From Lachnospiraceae bacterium (GTDB taxonomy: Bacteria > Bacillota > Clostridia > Lachnospirales > Lachnospiraceae): 44,396 nt of DNA. Made by a program: the position numbers and the translations under genes. The notes below the pieces were generated by a model. It saw only the letters and a list, made by a program, of their open reading frames with translations, made no database searches and had not been told where the DNA came from. The stretch lies in NCBI GenBank assembly GCA_029062885.1, contig JAIDPH010000346.1:1-44396 (forward strand). The letters are read 5' to 3'. Of the stretch, positions 9,420 through 17,097 are shown one piece after another. The stretch's first letter is position 1, and each line of letters opens with the position of its first letter.

Positions 9420-10919
9420 ATGAAATGCCCAAATTGTGGGAAAGAGATAGAAGAAGGCCATCTGATTTGTGAAGCATGCGGAAATGAAATTCAGATAGTG
9501 CCTGATTTTGATCCGGAAATTGAAAACAGTATAACGGAAACCCTTTCCACACTGGCTGCATTACAGGATGATGAACAGGCGGGAGAAGATGACAAGCAGA
9601 TTATACAGGGTGTGGATGGTGAAGAAGCAGAAACTGAAGAGGATGAAGAAAACAGAATAGAGGAAATAGCAAAGCGCAGTCATAAGATTGGAGTTATGAT
9701 TGCTATAGTTATTATACTTTTTTTTGCTGCATTGTCCTATCATTTTTATTCAGGATATGTAGATACAGTGGAATATAAGGTCAATAAGGCGAAGGAATAT
9801 GCGGCTAACGGAGAATATGCAAGGGCGATTGAATATCTGGACAGTGCATATGAAAAGGATGATAATCAATCACAGATTTTATTTACGAAGGCAGATTACT
9901 ATTATCTGATGTCGGATAATGAATCTGCATTGCGTGAATTAAAGTTAGTCATTGATAAGGGAATTTATTCTTATGAAGATGTTGAAGAAGCTTATGATAA
10001 AATGATTGCTATATATGCGAGAGAAGAACGATATGAGGAAATAAACGAACTTTTACTGGCTTGCAATGAAGATACGATTGTTACTATGTTTCAGGGATAT
10101 ATGGCAAAGGAGCCGGAGTTTAGTTATGCCGAGGGAGATTATGATATGGTTATCCCTTTAAAATTAAGTTCTAATACGGCAGGAACTATATATTATACTA
10201 TGGACGGTTCAACGCCTAATAAATTCAGTAGTGTTTATACTGCACCTCTTTTTCTGGAAAATGGAGACTACAAAATAAGCGCGGTTTTTATTAATGATTA
10301 TGGAATTACAAGTGAGGTTGTAAGCAAAACATACCATATAAGTCCTGAAATACCGGCAGCTCCTGAGGTAAATCTATATAGCGGCGAATACATTAAGCCT
10401 ATGATGATTGAGGTGGAAGAACTGGAAGGATGCAGTACTTTTTATACGGTTGATGATTCGGAGCCTGACGATAGCAGTATTCTTTATACCGGTGCGATTC
10501 CTATGCCGCTTGGAACTACATACTTTAGATTTGTAAATATCAGCGAAGAGGGCATAACCAGTGAGGTGACGGAGCGCGTATATACATTATCGCTGCCGGA
10601 TGCTATATCTACAGATGCAGCGCTGATAAGGCTTCAGGAAGTCCTGTTGGGAACCGGATATCTGAAAGATGCTTACGGGCATTCGGCTTTACAGTCCGGT
10701 ACATACAGCTATCAGTACAATTCCGTACTTGAGATAGGGGATGAAATCTATTATGCTATATATGAATATCACGATGAAGGTACGGGCAGTTTGAGAAGAA
10801 CGGATAAGGTATTTATTGTACAGGCGTATACAGGTTCGGTCGCAAGGCTTGGATATAATGCAAGGGGAGAGTTTATAGCTGTTGAGTCCGGAGGTCTGGA
10901 GTCTGAAAGTTTGGAATAA
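9420..10919 (+). CDS. Zinc-ribbon, single-pass membrane protein with TPR-like and chitobiase C-terminal-like domains
   Basis: This 499-residue protein starts with a zinc ribbon (Cys3, Cys6, Cys17, Cys20 in CPNCG...CEACG), then an acidic stretch and one membrane segment near residues 90-112. Next come TPR-like helices (about residues 120-235, with AKEYAANGEYARAIEYLD), which imply protein-protein contacts. Two repeats of a beta-sandwich module follow, with YYTMDGSTPNKFSSVYTAP and FYTVDDSEPDDSSILYTGA, resembling the chitobiase/hexosaminidase C-terminal or Fn3-like fold. The last 80 residues are unassigned. The likely layout is zinc ribbon inside and the rest outside. The start at 9420 is favoured over ATG 9414 because AAAGGAA at 9406-9412 lies seven bases upstream. 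Function is unknown; it sits between folD and nfnA without an obvious metabolic link. Confidence 0.85.
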   Translation: MKCPNCGKEIEEGHLICEACGNEIQIVPDFDPEIENSITETLSTLAALQDDEQAGEDDKQIIQGVDGEEAETEEDEENRIEEIAKRSHKIGVMIAIVIILFFAALSYHFYSGYVDTVEYKVNKAKEYAANGEYARAIEYLDSAYEKDDNQSQILFTKADYYYLMSDNESALRELKLVIDKGIYSYEDVEEAYDKMIAIYAREERYEEINELLLACNEDTIVTMFQGYMAKEPEFSYAEGDYDMVIPLKLSSNTAGTIYYTMDGSTPNKFSSVYTAPLFLENGDYKISAVFINDYGITSEVVSKTYHISPEIPAAPEVNLYSGEYIKPMMIEVEELEGCSTFYTVDDSEPDDSSILYTGAIPMPLGTTYFRFVNISEEGITSEVTERVYTLSLPDAISTDAALIRLQEVLLGTGYLKDAYGHSALQSGTYSYQYNSVLEIGDEIYYAIYEYHDEGTGSLRRTDKVFIVQAYTGSVARLGYNARGEFIAVESGGLESESLE

Positions 10920-10927
10920 AAAATATT

Positions 10928-10978
10928 GCAAAATACGCATACTTCTTATATTATTAGTAAGATGCGATGTGTATTTGC
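10928..10978 (+). promoter_or_regulatory. Imperfect hairpin in the nfnA leader
   Basis: GCAAAATAC (10928-10936) can pair with GTATTTGC (10971-10978) with one bulged base. GCA 10937-10939 pairs with TGC 10963-10965, and TCTTAT 10944-10949 pairs with GTAAGA 10957-10962. The interrupted stem ends just before the TTAGGAGG ribosome binding site. There is no T run, so it is not a typical terminator. It may be a leader structure or a protein site. Confidence 0.3.
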
Positions 10979-10997
10979 GGTTAGGAGGATAAGAGTA

Positions 10998-11879
10998 ATG
11001 TATAAAATATTGGAAGCAAAGGAGCTTACGACGAACATTTTCGAAATGGTTGTTGAGGCAAAGCGTGTTGCAAAATCCTGTCAGCCGGGACAGTTTATTA
11101 TTGTAAGGATGGATGGCGAGGGTGAGAGGATTCCGCTTACCATCTGCGATTATGATCGTGAAAAGGGAACGGTAACAATCGTAGTGCAGGTTGTCGGTGC
11201 TGAAACACAGAGAATGTCACAGTTAAAAGCAGGTGACAGTTTTCATGATTTTGTGGGACCGTTAGGCTGCCCTTCGGAGCTTGTGAATGAGGATTCGGAT
11301 AGTCTTAAAAAGAAGAACATTCTTTTTGTAGCAGGCGGTTTAGGAACTGCACCGGTATATCCGCAGGTGAAATGGCTTCACGAGAATGGAGTTGACGCCG
11401 ACGTTATCGTAGGCGCCAAAACCAAGGATTTACTGATTATGGAAGAAGAAATGAAGGCCGTTGCCGGTAATCTGTATATCACAACAGATGACGGCTCTTA
11501 CGGAAGAAGCGGTATGGTAACGCAGACGATACAGGAGCTTGTGGATGAAGGAAAAAAATATGATGTCTGCATTGCCATCGGTCCAATGATTATGATGAAA
11601 TTTGTTTGTAAGCTGACTAAGGAATTGAATATCCCGACTATTGTCAGCATGAATCCAATCATGGTAGATGGCACAGGTATGTGCGGCGCATGCCGTATTA
11701 CTGTAGATGGAGAAGTGAAATTTGCCTGCGTTGACGGACCTGAATTTGATGGACATAAGGTGGATTTTGATCAGGCAATGAAACGCCAGCAGATGTATAA
11801 AACAGAAGAAGGCAGGGCATTCTTAAAAGCCAAAGAAGGGGATACCCACCATGGCGGATGCGGAAACTGCGCTGACTAG
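10998..11879 (+). CDS. nfnA: NAD-binding flavoprotein subunit of NADH-dependent ferredoxin:NADP+ oxidoreductase (NfnA-type)
   Basis: A 293-residue member of the ferredoxin-NADP reductase-like/dihydroorotate dehydrogenase electron-transfer family. The N-terminal FAD-binding barrel shows the RIPLTI motif after GQFIIVRMDG. The NAD-binding lobe has FVAGGLGTAPVYPQ. The C-terminal iron-sulfur region has Cys229, Cys232 and Cys244 (MCGACR...FAC), typical of the [2Fe-2S] site, and the protein ends with another CGNC. The start at 10998 is set by AGGAGG ten bases upstream. The next gene is the GltA-like partner 23 bases downstream, so the two should form the electron-bifurcating Nfn complex coupling NADH and reduced ferredoxin to NADPH formation. 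Stand-alone homologues are also annotated as sulfide dehydrogenase subunits, but the pairing favours Nfn. Confidence 0.9.
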   Translation: MYKILEAKELTTNIFEMVVEAKRVAKSCQPGQFIIVRMDGEGERIPLTICDYDREKGTVTIVVQVVGAETQRMSQLKAGDSFHDFVGPLGCPSELVNEDSDSLKKKNILFVAGGLGTAPVYPQVKWLHENGVDADVIVGAKTKDLLIMEEEMKAVAGNLYITTDDGSYGRSGMVTQTIQELVDEGKKYDVCIAIGPMIMMKFVCKLTKELNIPTIVSMNPIMVDGTGMCGACRITVDGEVKFACVDGPEFDGHKVDFDQAMKRQQMYKTEEGRAFLKAKEGDTHHGGCGNCAD

Positions 11880-11902
11880 CAGGCTTAGAAAGGAGTAAAG
11901 TT

Positions 11903-13285
11903 ATGGATGTTTTAAAGAAAGTGCCTGTACGTGAACAGGATGCAAAGGTACGTGCTGCAAATTTTGAGGAAGTATGTCTGGGATATAATAAAGAGGAAGC
12001 AATTTCTGAAGCAGAAAGGTGTATAAACTGTAAAAATGCACAGTGTATAAAAGGCTGTCCGGTTGCCATCAATATTCCGGGCTTTATTGAAAAGGTAAAA
12101 GATGGTGATGTTGAAGCGGCTTATCAGGTAATCAGCGAATCGTCTGCGCTTCCTGCCGTATGTGGACGTGTGTGCCCGCAGGAGAGCCAGTGTGAAGGGA
12201 AATGTATACGAGGAATCAAAGGTGAGCCGATATCTATCGGAAAACTTGAACGTTTCGTAGCTGATTGGGCGAGAGAGAATGGTGTTAAGCCCGAGGGCGC
12301 AAAGGAAAAGAAAGGCAAGAAAGTAGCAGTAATAGGCTCAGGTCCTGCCGGACTTACCTGTGCGGGCGACCTCGCAAAGAAGGGATATGACGTAACTATT
12401 TTTGAAGCACTTCATGAAGCCGGCGGCGTGCTTGTCTATGGTATACCGGAATTTCGTCTTCCCAAGAAGGCTGTTGTTGAGAAAGAAATTGAAAATGTAA
12501 AATCACTTGGTGTAAAGATTGAGACAAATGTTGTTGTCGGAAAGTCTGTTACCATAGATGAATTGATAGAAGAAGAGGGATTTGATGCCGTATTCATTGG
12601 TTCGGGAGCAGGACTTCCCAAATTTATGGGGATTCCGGGAGAGCAGTCTAACGGTGTGTTTTCAGCAAATGAGTATTTGACAAGAAGCAATCTGATGAAG
12701 GCATTTAATGAAGATTCCAATACACCGATTATGAGAGGCAAGAAGGTAGCGGTTGTAGGCGGCGGTAACGTTGCAATGGATGCGGCGAGAACAGCGCTGC
12801 GTCTTGGTGCAGAAGTGCATATAGTATACCGCAGAAGCGAGGAAGAACTGCCTGCCCGTGTGGAAGAAGTTCATCATGCAAAAGAAGAAGGGATTATTTT
12901 TGACTTACTTACAAATCCTACGGAAATTCTTGCGGATGATAACGGCTGGGTATGCGGAATGAAATGTATCAGAATGGAACTTGGCGAACCTGATGCTTCC
13001 GGAAGAAGGCGTCCGGTAGAGATTCCGGGTTCTGAGTTTGTTATTGATGTAGATACTGTTATCATGTCGCTTGGAACTTCACCTAATCCGCTTATTTCTT
13101 CAACCACAAAAGGACTTGAAGTTAATAAGCATAAATGTATTGTTGCCGATGAAGAATACGGTAAGACTACGAAAGAAGGCGTATATGCCGGAGGTGACGC
13201 GGTAACAGGTGCGGCTACGGTAATCCTTGCAATGGGAGCAGGAAAGGCTGCGGCTAAGGGTATTGATGAATATTTGTCACGCTAG
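11903..13285 (+). CDS. nfnB: NADPH-binding subunit of NADH-dependent ferredoxin:NADP+ oxidoreductase (GltA-type, NfnB)
   Basis: A 460-residue homologue of the glutamate synthase small subunit. The N-terminal cluster-binding region has Cys40, Cys43, Cys48 and Cys52 (CINCKNAQCIKGC) and a second Cys set in CGRVCPQESQCEGKC. An FAD-binding motif VIGSGPAGL follows, and an NADPH-binding GGGNVAMDAARTALR. The C-terminus has the flavin-contacting GVYAGGDAVTGAATVI. It is often labelled NADPH-dependent glutamate synthase, but no large glutamate synthase subunit is present and nfnA is directly upstream. The complex would be cytoplasmic and could supply or drain the NADPH pool used by FolD. Start ATG 11903 has AAAGGAG eight bases upstream. 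A hairpin terminator follows the gene. Confidence 0.93.
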   Translation: MDVLKKVPVREQDAKVRAANFEEVCLGYNKEEAISEAERCINCKNAQCIKGCPVAINIPGFIEKVKDGDVEAAYQVISESSALPAVCGRVCPQESQCEGKCIRGIKGEPISIGKLERFVADWARENGVKPEGAKEKKGKKVAVIGSGPAGLTCAGDLAKKGYDVTIFEALHEAGGVLVYGIPEFRLPKKAVVEKEIENVKSLGVKIETNVVVGKSVTIDELIEEEGFDAVFIGSGAGLPKFMGIPGEQSNGVFSANEYLTRSNLMKAFNEDSNTPIMRGKKVAVVGGGNVAMDAARTALRLGAEVHIVYRRSEEELPARVEEVHHAKEEGIIFDLLTNPTEILADDNGWVCGMKCIRMELGEPDASGRRRPVEIPGSEFVIDVDTVIMSLGTSPNPLISSTTKGLEVNKHKCIVADEEYGKTTKEGVYAGGDAVTGAATVILAMGAGKAAAKGIDEYLSR

Positions 13286-13306
13286 ATAAAAATTCTTGGC
13301 GTGAAT

Positions 13307-13338
13307 AAGGGGTATGGGATTCTTTCCGTACCTCTTTT
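13307..13338 (+). terminator. Intrinsic terminator after nfnAB
   Basis: An 11-bp stem (AAGGGGTATGG 13307-13317 with CCGTACCTCTT 13326-13336, two G-T pairs) closes an 8-base loop and ends in a short T run. It begins 22 bases after the nfnB stop codon. Confidence 0.7.
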
Positions 13339-13381
13339 GGCATAAATGAGCTGGTTTGGCGAAGGAAGGAGAGTGTGTATT

Positions 13382-13687
13382 ATGGTACATCACATTGTTT
13401 TATGGAATCTGAAAGAAGAGTTATCAGACACAGAAAAGATAGAGGCGGCTCTTCGTATTAAAAAGGAGCTGGAAGCGGTAAAGGATCAGGTGGACGGTGT
13501 GGTTTCGCTTAAGGTTGTAATAGATGGGCTTTCATCCGGGAACAGGGATATTGCGCTCATTTCTGTTTTTGAAAATGAAGAAGCATTGAAAGCATATCAG
13601 ATATCTCCGGCGCATGTTAAAGCAGGGGGATATGTCGGTACGGTTACAGCGAACAGGACATGCTTTGATTATGAGGATATACAATAA
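13382..13687 (+). CDS. Dabb-family (stress-responsive alpha/beta-barrel) protein
   Basis: This 101-residue protein begins MVHHIVLWNLKEE, a typical start for the dimeric alpha+beta barrel (Dabb) family. It ends with a segment around HVKAGGYVGTVTANRTCFDYE that also fits the fold. Family members form small dimeric barrels; some are stress-induced and others act as small enzymes, and nothing here fixes a substrate. ATG 13382 is preferred because AAGGAG lies ten bases upstream; an in-frame ATG at 13346 lacks a ribosome binding site and would add a tail not typical of the family. It lies after the nfnAB terminator, so it probably has its own promoter, which I could not place. Confidence 0.85.
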   Translation: MVHHIVLWNLKEELSDTEKIEAALRIKKELEAVKDQVDGVVSLKVVIDGLSSGNRDIALISVFENEEALKAYQISPAHVKAGGYVGTVTANRTCFDYEDIQ

Positions 13688-13750
13688 ACTATAGATAAAC
13701 ACTATTTTTGTAATTATATAAAATACAAAAGCCTGAGGGGAGAGATTAAT

Positions 13751-14431
13751 ATGCCATGGTGTCCTAAGTGTAAAAATGAGTATGTTGAAGGAATTAAGGT
13801 CTGTGCAGACTGCGGCACTGAACTGGTTGACTCTTTAGATATTACTGAAACGGAAGATATCATTACAGATGAAAATCTGACAGATGATGAAAAATCAGCG
13901 ATAGAAGAACTTTTAGCGGATGAAAATCCTGAAGATGCAGAAGGCAAAAAAGCTGTATGGAGCCGTGCATATCAGAATAGCGCTCAAAAGGCAGAAGATA
14001 ACAAGTCTTCCGCATATACCTTATTATTTCTTGGGGTTATCGGATTGGCAGTATGTATATTGATATTGAGCGGTGTGATCCCGATATATCAGAATTCCGT
14101 TACAACGAAGTATCTTGTATGCGGCGTCATGAGTGCACTGTTTATACTTTTTATTGTTTTCGGATTTGTATCAATGAAATCTTTTAAAGTATTGACGATA
14201 AAGGCTAAATCGGAAGACTCCCTTTTGGAAGAGATAACAAAATGGTGTGAAGAGAATCTCACTGTTGAAAAGATTGATGCAGGACTGTTTGATAATGAAG
14301 AAATGCCGGAAGAACAGAAATATTTTGCGCGAACCGACAAGATGAAGAAAATTATACAGGATAAGTTTATGAATCTGGAAGAAGCGTTTCTGGATCATTT
14401 TATAGATGATTACTATCAGAACTTATTTTAG
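13751..14431 (+). CDS. Zinc-ribbon protein with two membrane segments, function unknown
   Basis: A 226-residue protein. The N-terminal zinc ribbon uses Cys4, Cys7, Cys18 and Cys21 (CPKCKNEYVEGIKVCADCG). An acidic stretch follows (residues 30-65), then two hydrophobic segments near residues 93-117 (LLFLGVIGLAVCILILSGVI) and 122-143. The C-terminal 80 residues are charged, soluble and probably cytoplasmic. This is a recurring but uncharacterised Firmicute architecture; no function is implied by the sequence. The ribosome binding site is GGGGAGAG, eight bases before the ATG. It resembles the zinc-ribbon protein at 9420 only in its N-terminal module. Confidence 0.8.
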   Translation: MPWCPKCKNEYVEGIKVCADCGTELVDSLDITETEDIITDENLTDDEKSAIEELLADENPEDAEGKKAVWSRAYQNSAQKAEDNKSSAYTLLFLGVIGLAVCILILSGVIPIYQNSVTTKYLVCGVMSALFILFIVFGFVSMKSFKVLTIKAKSEDSLLEEITKWCEENLTVEKIDAGLFDNEEMPEEQKYFARTDKMKKIIQDKFMNLEEAFLDHFIDDYYQNLF

Positions 14432-14485
14432 TCAAATATCTTATGCATGAAATCTTGCAAACTTAGAAGGTTTATCGTTATAATG

Positions 14486-14965
14486 ATGAAAATAACTATA
14501 ATTTCAGTAGGAAAAATCAAGGAAAAATATTTAAAGGATGCAATTTGCGAATATGAAAAGCGACTTAGCAGATACTGCCGGTTAGAAATCATTGAAGTAG
14601 ATGATGAAAAGACTCCGGATGGCGCAAGTACAGCGGAAGAGAGCAATATTAAACTGAAAGAAGCGGAGCGAATTTTAAAACATGTAAAAGATGATGCCTA
14701 TATTATTACACTCGAAATTTCAGGTAAAATGTATGATTCTGTAGAATTTGCAAGAAAACTTGCAAATCTTGGAATTCAGGGTGAAGGACACATACAGTTT
14801 ATAATTGGCGGCTCTCTCGGACTGCATGACAAAGTATGCTCGCGTGCAGACATGACGCTCAGTTTTTCGAAGATGACATTTCCACATCAACTTATGCGGG
14901 TTATTCTCTTGGAACAGATATATCGGAGCTATAGGATTAACAATGGAGAGCCTTACCATAAGTGA
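14486..14965 (+). CDS. rlmH: 23S rRNA (pseudouridine-1915-N3)-methyltransferase RlmH
   Basis: A SPOUT-family methyltransferase that methylates pseudouridine 1915 in helix 69 of 23S rRNA on assembled 70S ribosomes. From ATG 14486 it has 159 residues, the usual family length. The knotted SAM-binding region is seen in FIIGGSLGLHDKV and the C-terminal RNA-facing segment in LSFSKMTFPHQLMRVILLEQIYR, ending INNGEPYHK. An adjacent ATG at 14483 is possible. The ATG at 14447 would add a non-conserved basic tail. AGAAGG at 14465-14470 is a weak and distant ribosome binding site. The next gene follows after 24 bases. Confidence 0.95.
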   Translation: MKITIISVGKIKEKYLKDAICEYEKRLSRYCRLEIIEVDDEKTPDGASTAEESNIKLKEAERILKHVKDDAYIITLEISGKMYDSVEFARKLANLGIQGEGHIQFIIGGSLGLHDKVCSRADMTLSFSKMTFPHQLMRVILLEQIYRSYRINNGEPYHK

Positions 14966-14989
14966 TGGAGAAAGGCGTATAGGAGAATT

Positions 14990-15436
14990 ATGGGAAAAGA
15001 CACCAGCCTTATAAATATATATCTGAAAATACATAATAAAAAACCACTGACCGTGGATGATTTGAGGTATCTGGCAGAATATGATCCGGAATGCTTTGAG
15101 AAAACATGCAAAAATGTTGTATATAATATTCCTGAAGTAAAACCCATTATGGAGCCGGAAATTTCAGAACCTTTAAAAAATGAATTAATGGTGCAGCCTT
15201 TGAAGAATGAATTTGAGGCGGAAGTAGTTGAATGGCAGGGCATAGAAAAGATTCTTGAGAATTTAAAACGTCTGGAAATCAGTGATATTCCCATTTCAGA
15301 TGTTGATGCTGACAAAGTAAAGAATTTACTTGGAAATTTATATATGGAATTACTGTTCCCGCATAATGATAAATATACCTTTGTAAACATGGCGGATGAC
15401 GGTAGTAGTGCTTCCTCGTTTGATACAAAGGCATGA
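14990..15436 (+). CDS. Unknown small soluble protein (148 residues)
   Basis: I do not recognise this protein. It has no signal peptide or membrane segment and is acidic overall. The middle carries a short internal repeat, EPLKNELMV then QPLKNEFEA (residues about 61-78). A helical stretch with LENLKRLEISD follows. The C-terminal 20 residues are rich in Asp and Ser. The start has a good GGAG site seven bases upstream (TAGGAGAATT). It lies 24 bases after rlmH and 18 bases before a HAD-family gene, so the three are probably one transcript. The codon pattern looks like that of its neighbours. Confidence 0.7.
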   Translation: MGKDTSLINIYLKIHNKKPLTVDDLRYLAEYDPECFEKTCKNVVYNIPEVKPIMEPEISEPLKNELMVQPLKNEFEAEVVEWQGIEKILENLKRLEISDIPISDVDADKVKNLLGNLYMELLFPHNDKYTFVNMADDGSSASSFDTKA

Positions 15437-15454
15437 TAAAGGAGATATTTAAAT

Positions 15455-16153
15455 ATGTTTAAGGCAGTTGTATTTGATATAGGGCGGACATTAACTAATT
15501 ATGGAATTCCAATGAACTGGTCAAGTCTGTACAGACCGGCGTTTGAATATATTGCCCAAAAATATAATTATGCTTTTTCCGAAGAACAATATAAAATTGC
15601 AGGAAATGTGCTGACTAAGTATAATACGAGAATTAATCCGAGGGAATATGAGGTTTCTTCTACGGAAATTTTTACTGAAATATTAAATGATATGAACATA
15701 GATTTAGGAGAAATGAAACAGATTAAAGAAAGCTTTTATAATTATTTCAGGCAGGATTGCTTGGTATTTCCTGATGTTGAGCAAACATTGAAAACACTTT
15801 CTGCGGAAGGTATAAAGACAGGCACTTTATCGGATGTGGCATATGGCATGGATAATAAATATGCATTGGAGGATATTGCGTCAATAATAAAGTATATAGA
15901 TTATCCTTTTACATCAAATGATGCCGGATATAGGAAACCATGCACAAAAGGATTAGAAATATTGAGTGAAAAAATGCAGACAGAAATATCGAACATAGTG
16001 TTTGTAGGCGATGAAGAAAAAGATATGGTCTGTGCGAAAAATGCAGGAGCATATGCAGTTCTTATCAATAGAGATGATGATATAAAAGATTATGGTCAGG
16101 ACAAGATGATACATACTTTAACAGAAATTCTTCAACTATTTGGTTTGAAGTAA
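15455..16153 (+). CDS. HAD-family hydrolase
   Basis: A 232-residue haloacid-dehalogenase-fold protein. Motif I is FDIGRTL with nucleophile Asp8 and Thr12. The second Asp of the usual DxDxT is Gly10, as in some subfamilies. Motif IV is seen in FVGDEEKDMVCAKNAGA. The helical cap lies between residues about 15 and 90. Most such proteins are phosphatases for small phosphorylated metabolites, but loss of the second Asp makes the reaction uncertain. No substrate can be named. AAAGGAG lies ten bases before the ATG. It follows the unknown gene at 14990 closely and is followed by a lipoprotein gene after 24 bases. Confidence 0.85.
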   Translation: MFKAVVFDIGRTLTNYGIPMNWSSLYRPAFEYIAQKYNYAFSEEQYKIAGNVLTKYNTRINPREYEVSSTEIFTEILNDMNIDLGEMKQIKESFYNYFRQDCLVFPDVEQTLKTLSAEGIKTGTLSDVAYGMDNKYALEDIASIIKYIDYPFTSNDAGYRKPCTKGLEILSEKMQTEISNIVFVGDEEKDMVCAKNAGAYAVLINRDDDIKDYGQDKMIHTLTEILQLFGLK

Positions 16154-16177
16154 AGTGATACAGGAGGTTAAATGGTA

Positions 16178-16999
16178 ATGAATATAAAATTAAATATTAG
16201 ATATATAGCCATGTTACTATTATGCATTTTCATGTTAAGTGGCTGCGGTGCTTCACAGGATAGTGAAGATGTGTTGTCAGACATTGAATCGCAGGAAACT
16301 GATAAGAGTGGTGCCGATACAACTGATGAAGAGAACACTTCTGATGCAACTGAGGAAGAAAACGCTCCCGAATTAACTGGTGATATGAGTACCACGGAAG
16401 CATTTGGTGAAGAGAGTACCCAAGAAGTAACGGGGGAGGAAGATACTAATGAAGAATCTGCCGGAGAAGAGGTGGCGTACGATGATTATAGCCTAGATGA
16501 ATTACTGGATGCGTTTCTTGCCAGTGAAATCCCGGCATTTTATGATGATGAAGATGAAAGGATTATAATGTATGACCAGCTGCCGCATGATCCAGAAGAT
16601 TTTACGTGTTTTTCTGTCGGAGAGCGGATTGACTTGGATAATGATGGCGAAAACGAGCAAATTTTGAAAGGGCCCTATGGAGGCATGTACCTTGATGTAA
16701 GGGACGGAAAGGTATATGTGTTGGCAGAAGGGAATGGAACAGCCGGACATCTGTCTTATACATACTACGATAATGCAATATGGATTGTATATAGTGACGT
16801 TATGCATTCAGGTCGATCATTGTATTGGCTGACGAAATATGAGGGCGGAGAGAATATTGTAGATGAGTTTAATTTTTATGCGGAATATTGGTATTCTACC
16901 GATGGTAAGTATGATGAAAACAGCGATTTTACCTATCGGGATGAAAAAATATCTATGGAAGAATATGAGGAATTAAGAAAAGAAATTTTTGGCTGGTAG
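16178..16999 (+). CDS. Acidic lipoprotein of unknown function
   Basis: From ATG 16178 this is a 273-residue protein with a clear lipoprotein signal ending in LSGC at Cys23, so it is exported and lipid-anchored. Residues about 30-100 are extremely acidic and repetitive (Glu, Thr, Asp; short units such as TEEENAPELTGD), probably a flexible stalk. A folded domain of about 160 residues follows, with Tyr/Trp-rich motifs and an EF-hand-like or VCBS-like DLDNDGENEQ. An ATG at 16172 is also possible; AGGAGG at 16162-16167 is four bases from it and ten from 16178. The next gene encodes a second lipoprotein of similar style. Confidence 0.8.
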   Translation: MNIKLNIRYIAMLLLCIFMLSGCGASQDSEDVLSDIESQETDKSGADTTDEENTSDATEEENAPELTGDMSTTEAFGEESTQEVTGEEDTNEESAGEEVAYDDYSLDELLDAFLASEIPAFYDDEDERIIMYDQLPHDPEDFTCFSVGERIDLDNDGENEQILKGPYGGMYLDVRDGKVYVLAEGNGTAGHLSYTYYDNAIWIVYSDVMHSGRSLYWLTKYEGGENIVDEFNFYAEYWYSTDGKYDENSDFTYRDEKISMEEYEELRKEIFGW

Positions 17000-17097
17000 A
17001 TTAAGCAGTGCTGCCATAGAGGATAGCCGGAAAATTTTTAAAGCAGTTTTAAGCAAGAAGATGAATAATGCGTAATGCAGTATTGGAGAATAAAGTC

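Noticed and set aside
10926-10997. Upstream ATG 10926 for nfnA
   Set aside because: The extra 24 residues have no ribosome binding site and overlap the leader hairpin. AGGAGG is placed correctly for ATG 10998.
11903-13285. Glutamate synthase small subunit
   Set aside because: No large subunit gene is nearby, and the flavoprotein partner directly upstream points to the Nfn complex.
14455-14484. TTGCAA and TATAAT with an 18-base spacer before rlmH
   Set aside because: The TATAAT overlaps the start codon region, so any transcript would begin after the ATG. It cannot serve rlmH from 14486.
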